This document shows positions 1 through 12,878 of a DNA stretch of 64,000 nt, in pieces. Every line of letters starts with the position of its first letter. Within the stretch, counting starts at the first letter, position 1. Position numbers and translations under genes: made by a program. This stretch comes from Pardosa pseudoannulata. Taxonomy: Eukaryota > Arthropoda > Arachnida > Araneae > Lycosidae. Below the pieces are notes generated by a model. It saw nothing but the letters and a program-made list of their open reading frames with translations. It searched no databases and had not been told where the DNA came from. The stretch is taken from the NCBI GenBank assembly GCA_032207245.1, contig CM063503.1, positions 57,519,517-57,583,516 of the forward strand. Reading direction: 5' to 3'.

Positions 1-1560
1 TTATTAATCTTGTATCTAACAACAGAAAGAAAATTGTTGGAGTCCAAAATATCCTAATCACTTTCAAATACGAGGTAAAACCTATCTGAACATTTCGTTG
101 ATCATTTAGGAAACACAGTTATGAAGCATTATTTAAAAGGTAAAAGAAATGATATTTCTTCATATCCAGATCATATAAACAGTGTGACAGGTATCTATTA
201 AAAGGAAACAAAAACAATATTTTGATTTTGTGTTAGAGGGTTTCTTGTATTTATGTGAGGCCAACAAATCATGCTGTAAATATTATTAAAATATTTTCAG
301 TCGAAAGCTTCCTCGAGTAAAGTTTTTTTTTCAATTTATTTTTAAAGGCTCATAAAATTAATTCCAAAATGTACTGCTACATTTTAATAATTTTGAATCT
401 TTCATTGGTTGCTTTTATGTAAAACATTATATTAAAAGCAAAATTCATAATGCGTTGAAACAATATTCATTGTATTTGATTCTAAGATAAAGCTTAATCT
501 TGGTAAAATATTCCAAATTTTACAAAAGAACTAAAAACACACAAAAAGAGAAAAATTTGTGATTCTACCTATTTTTATTAATCTTGCATTTAACATTAGA
601 AAAGAAAGATTAGGCTTCTTGTCTTAAGAGTAAAAACAAAAAAATATTCACTCTCAAACATGAAGCTACACATATGTGCGTGTTTGGGGAAAGATAACGA
701 AAGTAGAGTTTTAACACGTCATTCGAAATGATCTATTAAAAGAAAACAAAAACAATATTTTGATTTTGTGTTAGAGGGTTTCTTGTATTTATGTGAGGCC
801 AACAAATCATGCTGTAAATATTATTAAAATATTTTCAGTCGAAAGCTTCCTCGAGTAAAGTTTTTTTTTCAATTTATTTTTAAAGGCTCATAAAATTAAT
901 TCCAAAATGTACTGCTACATTTTAATAATTTTGAATCTTTCATTGGTTGCTTTTATGTAAAACATTATATTAAAAGCAAAATTCATAATGCGTTGAAACA
1001 ATATTCATTGTATTTGATTCTAAGATAAAGCTTAATCTTGGTAAAATATTCCAAATTTTACAAAAGAACTAAAAACACACAAAAAGAGAAAAATTTGTGA
1101 TTCTACCTATTTTTATTAATCTTGCATTTAACATTAGAAAAGAAAGATTAGGCTTCTTGTCTTAAGAGTAAAAACAAAAAAATATTCACTCTCAAACATG
1201 AAGCTACACATATGTGCGTGTTTGGGGAAAGATAACGAAAGTAGAGTTTTAACACGTCATTCGAAATGCACGCGGAAACAATATTTCTTCATATCGAGAA
1301 GAACAAAACATACTAAAATTGTATCTACTAAAAGGAAAAAATAAAGTCTAGTTGCATGGATGGTTTCTTGTTTTCTTTCTGAGAAGACAACAGGCCATGC
1401 TAAAGGTGATTTTAAAATTTTTTTCAGTCATAAGTTTCTTAGATTACAATTTTTCTTTCCAATTTTAGTTAAACTGTCCATAAAATGAATAGTCAAAATG
1501 TTTTACTTCATTTCATTTTTTTTAATTTAACATTTTAGCTGTGTAGCGATCTTTTAAAAA
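1..1560. repeat. 538-bp tandem repeat, two near-identical copies plus diverged flanks
   Basis: Copy one (193-730) and copy two (731-1268) are almost identical. Both run from an ATCTATTAAAAG motif to ATTCGAAATG and are offset by exactly 538 bases. A diverged third unit follows (about 1321-1560, recognisable by GTATCTACTAAAAGG and a TTTTCAGTCATAAG motif), and 1-192 resembles the tail of a fourth. There is no coding content. The near-identity of the middle pair beside diverged outer units suggests a recent unequal exchange inside an older array; an assembly duplication is the alternative. Confidence 0.9.
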
Positions 1561-1599
1561 TTGAACTAAACTGCAGTTTTATATAGCTAATATCTGTTA

Positions 1600-4130
1600 C
1601 ATTTTTTTGAGACAGTAGTTAGTGTTCAATCCAAATCGTCTAGGATGATTTAAATAATTTCTTAGAAACTATATTTAGAACTACTTTTACTAATAGATTA
1701 AATTATCTATATGCACTCTATATTTTCACTACTGCTCTAATTTGACACTTTTCTGATATTATTATTATAAGAACCAGTTATTGTTTTGTAAAATCTAAGT
1801 CTAATAGAATGCATTAATTAAAATTAATGACAGCAATAAATTTAGATTTGTGACAACAAAAACCAGAATAATTCTTTAAACTAGATTTACTAGCAATTTA
1901 AATTTACATTGAGTTTAAATTTCAAATTTTCTTTTTAACTGGTTTTCCATCATATTCTTATGATACTATTAACGTAAGATCTAGGGATTTATTTGTTAAA
2001 TCTCAGGCATTTAAAATATACTTTTGACGCAATTCACAGCAATATATTTAGATTTCTATCAACGAGAACAAGAATATTTCTTAAAACTGGATTCACCGAC
2101 AATTTAAATTTACATTGAATTAAAATTGCAAATTGTCATGTTGACTGGTTTCCCACCATATGTTTCTGATACTATTAATATAAAAATTCTTATTCTTTAT
2201 GTTTGAATACAGAAAAATTGACAATATACAATTTTGTTGAATTATAATAAAGTTTATTTGTCTACTTCCTTCCAATTTTCATATTTCCTACATTTATAAT
2301 CAGAAAAAATAAAGTCCGGTCATTTCTTAAAACTAGATTTACAAGCAATTTAAAGTGTTGGTACATTAGTGTTAAAATTGCAAATTGTCATGTTGACTGG
2401 TTTCCCACCATATGTTTCTGATACTATTAATATAAAATCCAGTTATTTATTTGTTCTAAAATTTACTTCTTCTAAATGTAAGGCATATAGAATACATGTT
2501 TGACACAATCGACAGTGATATATATAGATTTCTGTCAACAAGAACCAGAATATTTCTTAAAACTAGATTTACAAGCAATTTAAATTTACATTGAATTGAA
2601 ATTGCAAATTGACATTTTTACATTACCCTAAATCTCATTCCTGCACTCCAGTTTCCTGACACATTTAAGCCTTGTAACTTTTAATGACAATGATTCAAAA
2701 ATATTTATTTGCTAAATTGCAGCATATTCTAGAGGGAGGAAACTGCGATTGTAGTCTGTTTTCAATCCAAATTGTCTAGGATGATTTAAATAATTTCTCA
2801 CAAACTACAATTAGAAATGCATTTACTACTACCCTAAATCTCATTCCTGCACTCCAGTTTCCTGACACATGTATTTTATTTTTTTAATATAAGAAAAAGT
2901 TATTTATTTGCTAAATATAAGGCATATAAAATACACCTGGAGAAAACTGCGATAGTAGTCTGTTTTCAATCCAAATCGTATAGGATGATTTAAATAACTT
3001 CTCACAAACTACAATTAGAAATGCATTTACTACTACCCTAAATCTCATTCCTGCACTCCAGTTTCCTGACACATGTATTTTATTTTTTAATATAAGAAAA
3101 AGTTATTTATTTGCTAAATATAAGGCATATAGAATACACCTGGAGAAAACTGCGATAGTAGTCTGTTTTCAATCCAAATTGTCTAGGATGATTTAAATAA
3201 TTTCTCACAAACTACAATTAGAAATGCATTTACTACTACCCTAAATCTCATTCCTGCACTTCAGTTTCCTGACACATGTATTTTATTTTTTAATATAAGA
3301 AAAAGTTATTTATTTGCTAAATATAAGGCATATAGAAATACACCTGGAGAAAACTGCGATAGTAGTCTGTTTTCAATCCAAATTGTCTAGGATGATTTAA
3401 ATAATTTCTCACAAACTACAATTAGAAATGCATTTACTACTAATCTAAATCTCATTCCTGCACTCCAGTTTCCTGACATATGTATTTTATTTTTTTAATA
3501 TAAGAAAAAGTTATTTATTTGCTAAATATAAGGCATATAGAATACACCTGGAGAAAACTGCGATAGTAGTCTGTTTTCAATCCAAATCGTATAGGATGAT
3601 TTAAACAATTTCTCACAAACTACAATTAGAAATGCATTTACTACTACCCTAAATCCTTTTCATGCACTCCAGTTTCCCGACTCATTTATTCTTTCAATAT
3701 AAGAAAAAGTTATTTATTTGTTAAATATAAGGCATATACACCTTTAAAACCCTCTAGTACTGTTTTAATAAATTCAGATGATTTAAATATCAAAACACAA
3801 TTTATTTACTTATCTAAATCTCATTCCTTGACATTTCCATGGCAGTGAATTTTTTAATATCAAATTTATTTGCTAAATATAAGGCATATAGCATGGAGAA
3901 AAAATTCTGTTTTCAATAAATAATGGATGATTTAAACAATTTCCACAAATATTAGAAATGCATTTATATTATTTTTATACTAGTTTACTCATTTATTTTT
4001 CAATATTTTATTTGTTAAATATAAGGCATATACACCTTTAAAATTACCATATATAATTCAGTACTGTCAACAAAATAAAATAATTCTTAATATTGAATAG
4101 GTGATTTAATTCAAATTCTTAGAATGCAAA
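1600..4130. repeat. Tandem array with ~204-bp monomer, decaying at both ends
   Basis: The core monomer recurs with GGATG anchors at 2779, 2983, 3186 and onward (period 203-204). It contains AATGCATTTACTACTACCC, CTCATTCCTGCACTCCAG and a GTTATTTATTTGCTAAATA segment. About six good copies lie between 2626 and 3740. Units after 3750 shrink and lose blocks. Upstream (1610-2630) are related but longer units with an extra block around GGTTTCCCACCATATG, repeated near 2150 and 2400. AT-rich and non-coding throughout. Confidence 0.85.
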
Positions 4131-4831
4131 TCATGAAGGAGAAAAATTATTTAGCAAATATATGGTTATTTATAAGAAGCGTTATTAAGTGTACATATTT
4201 TTTCCTTTTTGATATACAGAAAATAAATACTGAAAATATTAATTCACCTTGAATAAATTTCGACAATTTTGCGGGGGAGTACGCCGAAAGTGGGTGCTTA
4301 ATTGAAAATTCAAATGAAAGGAGAATAACAAATTTGATAACGAGCACTGAAACATGAATTATGAAAGAACAAAGCACAAATATTTTTTGGGCTTTATGAA
4401 TACAAGGAATAAAAGACTTCGTTCTTTATTAGAGAGAATGCGAGGAAGCTATACCTTATAGTGTTTTTATTGAAAAGATATTTTAGTAGCGCGTTAATGA
4501 ATCATATTGTTAGTAATAACTTTTTAAAAATTAGCTTCCGAACCAAAATCTCTAGGGTTTGTTAGGAAAGCAAACTATTACGCGAAGCTCATTTACCGAC
4601 TTAAGAATTTCAAAATAGCTATAAAGGTTTTATTTTCTGGTTTCCTTTTAAATTAAGTAAACGAAAGGTCGGAGGTTTATTAATGCGAGTTAATGAATTT
4701 TAGAAAAGTGGTTTTTATAATTCTTTTATTCTTAGTGTCAAATATTTGTCATATATACCACGGGAAAATAGAGTATCAATAAAATAGTTTATTTATCCCT
4801 TTATTAGGTTATACTTTTTATGTGTGGTATA
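4131..4831. other. Unique AT-rich sequence, nothing recognised
   Basis: No repeat, TIR or convincing open frame is visible. The short minus-strand frame at 4147-4377 has no recognisable motif and is typical of chance frames in AT-rich DNA. Confidence 0.5.
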
Positions 4832-4835
4832 TTAA

Positions 4836-5346
4836 ACCCGGGACATACAAATAAAACAGAATTTCATTCGTCCGGAAAATAGTATTTAATTTGGTTTGAC
4901 TGGATAGTCAACTGCAAACTAAGATAGATAATATTTTATTTTGAAATATGGATTGTTATATAACATTTAATTGACTCAAACATTGCCATTATTGTTATTT
5001 ATTGTATTACTTGAGTCCATCAGTCTCAAATATTGCTCAGAGGATCATTCGCCGTGCAATATCACTGTTATACTAAATACTGCATTCAATGTGCTTATTT
5101 CTGATTTACTGATTTGTTGAGACAACTGTGATATTGGTACTGTTTAGAAAGTGGGAGTGTAGGAACACTGTGTTTGAACACAGTTAACAAATTGGAATCT
5201 AGGCACCAGTGAAGCAACTGAATTATCTAACAATATACTGCACTGATTCTACCCAAAACAGCTCTTGGGGAGGTAGACTCGTCAAAGTCTACAATGGTAC
5301 ATGAAATGAATGACTACCATAACTCGTCATTGTATGCCAATACTCT
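4836..5346 (-). mobile_element. TTAA-flanked non-autonomous element (piggyBac-type), copy 1
   Basis: This 511-bp segment is the reverse complement of the element at 36648-37116 along nearly its whole length. Shared blocks include ACAAATAAAACAGAATTT, AGTCTCAAATATTGC, GCCGTGCAATATCACTG, TTCAATGTGCTT and CATTGTAGACTTTGACGAG. It lies exactly between two TTAA tetramers (4832-4835 and 5347-5350), the target duplication that defines the piggyBac superfamily. Its ends are more decayed than those of the second copy, so this is the older insertion. It has no transposase reading frame. Assignment to piggyBac rests on the TTAA sites and is an inference. Confidence 0.75.
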
Positions 5347-5350
5347 TTAA

Positions 5351-5900
5351 ATTGCTATTTATTTCAATACATAAATTTATGTAGATTGAGTTAAGTTAAT
5401 TTTATTGCAACTCCTTTTTTGGTAGGAAACATGCTTACCCACTGGGTGATATTAAAATTAGGACACCTTATGATTCTTATTCCTTTTTATATTGTACTAC
5501 GTATTACTTAAAAAGAATGTTTTGCAAATATTACAGTCTAAAAAAGATTTATATTGATTGAATGGAAATGAATCAAATGAACGAAGGGGCATATGCAGAA
5601 TAAATTAGCTTCCTAATGTTGTCTTCTCTTTTTTCATCCAAAACTCACATTAATCTCACATTAATTATCATAAAGTGTTTAAGTCAAAATATTTATTGAT
5701 TTTCATTCTTATTGTAGAAATTATTCATAAATGAAAGACTGAATATTGTATGATAACATGACTTACTATATATATTTAAAAATGGTGACTTTGGTATTGT
5801 GTATTGTTACCCCGGCCTAGAAAGAATTAATCCAGCTCTTTTCATGAGAATTGATCTAATTCAAAAATCATTTCCTTTTCCTATCTTATGTATTAAACAT
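5351..5900. other. Unique AT-rich sequence, nothing recognised
   Basis: No gene, tandem repeat or element end is visible. Confidence 0.5.
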
Positions 5901-6540
5901 ATTTAAGAACCCGTTTTCTTGGCTGACTGTAAAACACCTGTTGTGAACAGTTTTCTAAACAGATTCCTTTACAATAAACCTTCGACAATTGTAATCATTC
6001 CATATCATGTTGAGATGATGTCTTAAAATCATGATACATGTAACGGACTCTTTGATATTAAGAAATATATTTTTTTAACTGATTCAAAAGATTCGTAAAG
6101 GTTTCATCACATGTCAATCTGTATGTCGTAAATACAACTGATTCAGTTAAAGATCTTACCACACTTCAACATGTACGATATGATACAGGAACGGATTTAG
6201 TTTACAATATCCTCTACCGATGAAGAATGAGCAAATTTTTTGTGTGATAGCAAAAAAGTATCAACTGTTTAAACACCTTATCAAACCTCAACCTATACAC
6301 GTTGGAAGAGCAACAGATTCAGTTTGCGATTCCTTTCCTTTTTCTTGTCTGACAGCAAAAAAATTTTAACTGATATATTTTGGTGCAGATTGATGTGTGA
6401 TAAAATAATCGGTCCATTAATCGTTGAAAATATTTCGCTGCTGGAAAAAAAGAATCGCAAATTTGACCCATTGTTTTTTAATGCTTACAGTCTGCCATGT
6501 GATAAGACCTTCAAATCTCATTTAGCGTTATTTATCTAGC
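5900..6540. repeat. Degenerate tandem repeat, roughly 120-130-bp units
   Basis: A weak periodicity of CTGATTCAGTT / CAGATTCAGTTTGC-like motifs is followed by AAACACCTTATCA-like blocks near 5930, 6080, 6140, 6260 and 6320. Divergence is high, so unit borders are uncertain. The plus-strand open frame at 6324-6539 falls in the last unit and is not convincing as a gene. Confidence 0.4.
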
Positions 6541-7119
6541 CTACATTCTCCATCGGTTAATCCAACTAGTAAGAAAAGATCTTTTTTAAACAATGCGGTG
6601 TGCATTGTCTTAGGACAGAAATGGAGAACCTTTATATAATTAGATGTCACATCTAAATTACTCAGTTATAAAAGCAGCCGCAGTCGACAATATACCTATA
6701 AAGGTGACTTTTGTTAAATTATTATACTTATTGTATAGTTATTACATAATTAAAATAAATTCTGTAGAAAAATAATAATATTAAGTTATAAAAAATGAAC
6801 ATAGGCACATTAAATATTAAACATTAGCTTTTATGAAAACCTCCTAAGATACTCCAAAATGCCGCATTCGGCCTGTAGCACGCATTTTTGTGACAATCTG
6901 TGTCCTGAAACATTCACTTATACCACTTCAACTAAAAAAATAAAGTAGAAATGATTTTTTAAAAAATTATTACATTATAAAAAATAAAATAGCAAATATT
7001 ATAATAACTTATAAAAAAAACTAACATATGATTAATACAATGCTATTAATATTTAAAAGGTCGTAATCAATATAATTAAGTATTAATAAGAGAGCTATTA
7101 TTATTAAAGCCCGCATTCG
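6541..7119. other. Unique AT-rich sequence, nothing recognised
   Basis: Very AT-rich with many short A runs. No feature can be supported. Confidence 0.5.
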
Positions 7120-7283
7120 TTTCTTTTTTTTTTTTTTTTTATTTATTTTTATTTTTTTTTTTTTTTTTTTTTTTTTTTTGTTTCTTTTTTCTTTTATATT
7201 TTTTTTTTTTTTTTTTTTTTTTATTTTTTTTTTTTTTTTTATGTTTTTTTATTATTTTTCTTTATTTTTTATTTTTTTTTTTC
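7120..7283. repeat. Poly(T)-rich low-complexity tract (~165 bp)
   Basis: Almost pure T with occasional A, C or G. It could be the remnant poly(A) tail of a minus-strand retroelement, but no element body can be seen next to it. Confidence 0.9.
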
Positions 7284-7339
7284 GGTCTCAAGGCTGTATT
7301 TTACGCTTAATAAAGTGTAATAACTGCATTTATACTGAA

Positions 7340-7980
7340 TAAACTAATTTTTTCAGTGTAGTCATTTCATAAGGTTTAAAAAATAATTCAGCCTCTTAAA
7401 GACCTCGAGTTACAAAGGATAGAAACCAGGAAAACTTCATACATTTCACCAGGTCTATTCGTTCGTGACATAGACCATACTGAAAAAAAAGCCTTACAGG
7501 TTTAGCTATGCTTCATTCAGAATTCTTATATAAAACCGTATATTCAATAGTGTTAATAAACAAATATCCTATGATAACTCAGATACTCTAAAACCGTTTT
7601 TGTGCAAATACGTCTGATTAGAGGGCAACGACCGCATTCTCGAAGAAAAGAGGGTACTTATCGAACAAGCCTTATTCTCTAAGTTGCGTGCAAAAGCACC
7701 GATTCGCAGGGATTAAAGACTAAGTCGAAAGAGAGACTAATCCACCATCATAGGTATATAAGTACACCAAACATCACATATCCATTTAGAACTGATCACA
7801 AACCACACAATCCTTTGAAATGTACGCGGAAGTTGTTCGAATAGTTCGCTAGAGGGTATTACTTAGAGAAAAATTTTTAGAATCTTTAAATTTATTCGGA
7901 ATATATGGAACCTTTCAGTGCAGTCATTTCCTAAGCTCTACAAAAATAATCCAGCCTCTTAAGGATCTCGGAGGATCTTT
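7340..7980. repeat. Diverged duplication with 562-bp offset
   Basis: The block TTTCAGTGTAGTCATTTC through TTCAGCCTCTTAAAGA (from 7351) recurs from 7913 as TTTCAGTGCAGTCATTTC through CCAGCCTCTTAAGGA. Only the duplicated edge (about 70 bp) aligns clearly; the material between is unique. Confidence 0.6.
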
Positions 7981-8830
7981 TCAGTATGTTTTTTGTGATT
8001 CATAAAACCTTCTTTCTAAAGTAAATATGAAATAATAGTATTTCCATATAAAACTTCAGACTGCTAGGAACTGATGAATGGTGAAACAGGAGACATAGCA
8101 AAATATGTATTTGAAGCGATTTTAAGAATCACTACGTGCAATAAATATAGATTCTACTTCTACTAAAATAAAACAAATTATAAAACAGATTATCATTTGA
8201 TAAAATATTAGAGAAAGTAGTTCTACTATTGTTTCAATCTAAAAACATCTATTACCATTTTCTGGAAACATTTTGAAAAATAAAATTTGAATTTTCTTTT
8301 GTGTCATATATTTTGTGATGTATTAATAACTAGCATTGATATTAAATTATCAAGAAATATTGCAAAATAAACTGTGCTTATAATTAGTTTATTGCATCTG
8401 AAGTTTGCATTCTTATAATATAAGCTCATCTTACTATTATTTTAATCACTCCAAAGATGCATTGCAAAAGGGACAAAGAAATATATGGCCTATGTGTAAT
8501 CACTGATATAATTCTTCCAGATCTTACAAATGAGAGGCTCACAGCCAAGGTAAATTTAAATTTCCAAGAATTGTTAAAATTAAAGCACATTAAGACTCAA
8601 TTTCTTTAATTTTCTAAATGATATTCCTGGAAATTCAAATTAATTTTAGAAAACACCTAATAACTAGGGAATGTTCTAAAAAAAGTGTTTTCGCATTCCT
8701 ATGAAATAGCATTTTATAACATCCTGACAAAAATTTTATTTTCTGAAAGAAAAAATCGACTAAGTTCACTTTGGTTGTAAACCTCTCAGATGAAAAAACA
8801 AATGCACACACACACAAACAAACAAAAAAA
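7981..8830. other. Unique AT-rich sequence, nothing recognised
   Basis: No gene or repeat can be supported. The short opposing open frames near 8635-8975 overlap a microsatellite and show no protein motif. Confidence 0.5.
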
Positions 8831-8847
8831 AGAGAGAGAGAGAGAGA
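8831..8847. repeat. (AG)n microsatellite
   Basis: About eight AG dinucleotides, preceded by a CA-rich and A-rich run from about 8803. Confidence 0.9.
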
Positions 8848-8849
8848 AA

Positions 8850-9990
8850 GAAAAATTAGGAGAACATCACAGCAACGGGTTTAGTGGGGGGAAAAACGGG
8901 GGATGGGGACACCATTATGAGTTGTTTGCTGTTTGTTTGAATCCTCTAGAGGTGCGAGAGCCGATCTTGGTTTAATTTGAAGCACTACCGTCTACTTTTT
9001 TGCAACACGTGTGCTAATAACACCGTGACTTACAGCTTAAATCCAATTCCGAATGACAACGAACATCCATGTCACAGTGGTTTTTGAACTAACGAATCTC
9101 CGTACAAATGACATCGCACTGGACATCGCACTGGAGCTTCATTTACTGGCTTTCCTGGGCCTAACCCTCTAAGCCAGTATACGGGAACACATGGACATGA
9201 GAAATAACAATAAGTGCAACACGAAAGTAAGGACAGGGGTACTAAAAGACTTTTTTTTTTTTTTTTTTGAGCACAAAAAGAAAGGTGAGTTAAGAATTCT
9301 GCGGAAAAGCAAACGAATTCACAGGAGGATCCTGCTTGGGGAAGGGAGAAATTTCATTGGATCCTGAGAGCCAATGAAATTGTAGCAATTGCGGAAGGGC
9401 CCATGAGAGAGAAATCCATGCGAAGACAGAACTGAAGCTTGCGAGACAGCCATTACGGAGCGAAAGTACTAAGTAACATTATGTACAAATTAACATAAAG
9501 TACAAATGACCAGGGCTCTAACTATTTTTATTCCCTCCTAGGGGGAACCTGCCTTAAGATGCACAAATTCTATTGGCCCGTGAGAACCAACCAAATTCTT
9601 TCTAGCACTTAGTTGGATCCCTCAGACTTTCGGTTCGAAGTTACTGTGCTTCTTGTATGCTTCTATCTTCTCTTAATGTTTTAATAATTAAAAAAAAATT
9701 TTGTCTTTAACTTAGATATAACTCATCTTATCTCAGTATGTTAGTTTACCTACTATGTGATTTATTAATTTGACTACCTAACCTTGTACTTAATATCAAC
9801 TTAAACTTATTATGTGTTTTTTCTCGCTTTCACTGAACTCGTGAACCTTAGCTTATTATAAACTAAATTTTACTTATTATATCTCCTAACTTCGATTCTT
9901 GTCCTCAATATCATGTTGCAATTTATCAGATATGTCTCATTCCATGCATTCACAGTAATCTGACTTAGAGGGCTTGGCCCAGGGAAGTTA
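8850..9990. other. Mixed-composition unique region with duplicated CCAAT inverted motif
   Basis: This stretch is less AT-rich than its surroundings, especially 8860-9650. It holds a short direct repeat (ACATCGCACTGG twice near 9110-9135), a T run at about 9251-9268 and the duplicated ATTGG...CCAA motif listed separately. No convincing open reading frame exists. It could be a decayed promoter or first-exon region, but I cannot show that. Confidence 0.4.
9351..9380. repeat. Perfect inverted repeat containing paired ATTGG/CCAAT boxes
   Basis: ATTTCATTGG (9351-9360) and CCAATGAAAT (9371-9380) are perfect 10-base arms around a 10-base spacer. A relaxed second version lies at 9566-9597 (ATTGG, four bases, TGAGAACCAACCAAATT), and a partial third (TTGGATCCCTCAGA) near 9612. 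The spacer TGAGA is shared. Inverted CCAAT boxes are known NF-Y sites, but this use here is an inference. Confidence 0.55.
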
Positions 9991-9998
9991 GGTACGAG

Positions 9999-10364
9999 CA
10001 GTGTTGCCAACCTTCACAGGCAAAATTATGGATTCTAGGTCCAAAAATTATGGCATTGGCTTATAAATTATCCTACATTTTTGTAATAAGTTCAAAATAG
10101 TGTTAATAAAGGGCGCTTGTACAATATATTTTTAATCAATTAAATCTTAATATCAGATAGATTTTAAAATTGTGGAATAACATAGAAATGGAAGAATTTT
10201 TATTATTTACCATTATGTAACTAGTATGTAATTTTGTAATTAAAAAATACTCCTCTACCATTATAACTGTTGTAGATAAAAACTACTTTTACAAGTTTTA
10301 TCTGTAAAGATCATATTTATAAGAAATTCATAATTGAATATTTAAGATGAATCTACATTTAAAT

Positions 10365-10453
<89 letters not shown>

Positions 10454-10471
10454 CCTAAAATAAAATAAATT

Positions 10472-10553
<82 letters not shown>

Positions 10554-11261
10554 TTTTTAATAATGTTAATTACTAAAAATACCATATTTTAGTGAAAACT
10601 GCAATAGAACAAGTAAAATGCAAAATTACTTATCATCATCCATAATTATGTAATCACTAAAGAAATATCTCCAGTATAATTGTAAATATTCAGTAATTTT
10701 CCTCTAACAATTTTGTGTTTAAGGATACGACTGATTTAAATAATTTTAAATAACTAACAGATAAAAGCACTGGTCATAACCCTTTTTTAAATTCTTTATT
10801 TTATATTAGCTTCAAATAATATCAAACATCAGTACGTAGGTCATATTCAAATTCACAATTATACTTTGTTTTTATAATTGACACTTTCCCTTCTATTATT
10901 ACACAGTACATTTGGCCTTTATCAACTTCTGTTACAGGATTATTTACTTTTATTTAATGAAGAAGCACCTCAAAACATGCTCCTTAAGCTGCTCTAATAT
11001 CTACAACAATAATTATTTGATGGGAAAAAGTGATAAAAAATTAATTAGACATTCTCAATTTTTGTTGTTGCTCTTTATAGAGTTACAGTCAAATTACCTG
11101 TTCTTTTAATTCTCCATTAGTCTACTGTTGCTTTATCGTACAAATCAGGAAATTACCGTAAAGTTTTTCAGATTTATGTCACATTTTGAGATTATTTTTC
11201 ATAGTACAGAGTCCTAAGTTATCGTACGTATACGATAATTATCGTATGGTTGGTAACACTG
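9999..11261 (+). mobile_element. hAT-type MITE, copy A, with 8-bp TSD
   Basis: The element begins CAGTGTTGCCAAC and ends GTTGGTAACACTG, giving inverted 13-14-bp ends with one mismatch. It is flanked by a perfect 8-bp target duplication GGTACGAG (9991-9998 and 11262-11269). Eight-base duplications and CA-initial TIRs are typical of the hAT superfamily. No transposase is present, and the small frame at 10912-11109 has no motif. The 3' subterminal region holds the 14-bp palindrome ACGATAATTATCGT (11232-11245). A compound (TA)n-(TC)n-(TA)n tract sits at 10369-10552. Copy B (14481-15486) lies in opposite orientation and lacks about 250 bp near the microsatellite. Confidence 0.9.
10369..10552. repeat. 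(TA)n - (TC)n - (TA)n compound microsatellite inside hAT copy A
   Basis: TA runs at 10369-10449 and about 10505-10552 flank a TC run at about 10475-10505, with 25 bp of unique sequence after the first TA run. The right border (TACTTTTTAATAATG) is the same border seen in copy B in inverse orientation. Confidence 0.95.
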
Positions 11262-11269
11262 GGTACGAG

Positions 11270-12878
11270 AGCTCCTGAGCGATGTCCTGAGCGATGTTTA
11301 ACTATTTGACCATTGTTCGGTGAGCCTATTTTGAAGAGTTCTTACAAAAATCTTTCCGCCCCAATCGGAAAATCTGTTTACTTTCTCCCTATTTACAGTT
11401 CAGCCTTTGTTACAATTCTCTAACGGGGGTGAGTGGGGGACCTTTTGTATCCTGCCATCCCCCGAGGTGTAGATTGAGAGAAGAATAAAGAACTTTCATG
11501 CGATATTCAGAAGATTTTTATAATGTACTAAATAAAAATAATAATATAGATATTTCTGTGTATGGTGGTCCCTAAATATTTAAAAATTTCAATATATATA
11601 GCTTAAAAACCAAGCTTTCATTTGTAAATATAAAGCTTTTAGTTAGAACCTATTTTGTTATTTATCTTACTATTTTTTCTAAGTCTTACTATAATTTTAA
11701 GTGCCACATTCTGATTTTTTTCAAGGGTAAACTACATAATCTGAATGGCTTTAGCCGGGACAGAGTATCAACACTCTTACATAATATGGACATTAGATTA
11801 AAATAATTCTAGAAGTGTTAATATTTATTTTTGTTTGTTTACTTTAATGGAAGAAAAGAAGCTTAAAAGAACAAAAACCTATTAATATTTCCGCATATTA
11901 TTTCAGACATAAACACTGTGTTTCATTTTAACATCAATTTTCAAAATATTTTATAGTACTCTTACTTTCTTTATCATCATGACAGATTAGATGCATCGCT
12001 ATATTACGATACCGGAAGACAAGGGTTCGAATTTCTATGAGGAAATTTTTTTCTTTACATTTTAGAGTCAATTTTAAGCAGAATGTTTCATTCCAAATAA
12101 TTTTGAGTTGCAAAAATTCATCATAGTTCTCCACATATAATCCACACCAATCATTAATAAAACAATTTCCTAATAAAATTAATATCTCACGTTAGTGTAT
12201 TTTATTCCTTCTCATTCAGGATTCAATTTCTTATATACACCCAAAATATCACATCATACCCCAGCCGTAGAAAGGAGTGGTATAGACTGTCTAGAATCCC
12301 CTTCCCTCCCCCAAAAAAATGGATTCTACTGCTTTGCATTTTAAATTGAAATAAAAATACACTTTCAAATATAATTTAAGTATTGTATACCTAGTTAAAA
12401 TTAAATATATAAAAAAATTTTTAACATTGTATCTATTTGATTCTAATATTTTTGCTTCAAACTCTTATACATTTACTGAAATTTATTCCATAAGTTGTGC
12501 AAAAACTTGCGCGTGAAAATATACATATACATAAAATATTACATGTACATAAATTTTTGCTAAAAGTTAATTTTTGAGATTTTTAGGTACACAACAGTGA
12601 GATTTAGTGGATGAGGGGGGAGAAGGGGGCTCAAATAGGACAATTTTGTTTGAGCTCTACCCCTTCCTCTTCCGAAACTAATTCCTAGCTACAGTCCTAA
12701 AATATACAAAATTATTTATCGATTTATATAGCAAACAATCACTTCAAATACTGAGGTAAAATTGTATCCTCGTCTTTCTACTCAAGTTAAAAAAAAATTC
12801 TATCTAGATATGATTTCAAAGAAAATTTTTAAATTTTATATTATATGCATGCTTAAGGCGCTATTTTTATCTGCGCGC
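11270..12878. other. Unique AT-rich sequence, nothing recognised
   Basis: It begins with a short tandem duplication (TCCTGAGCGATG twice, 11274-11297). Otherwise no gene, tandem array or element end can be supported. The minus frame at 11934-12134 has no recognisable motif. Confidence 0.5.
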
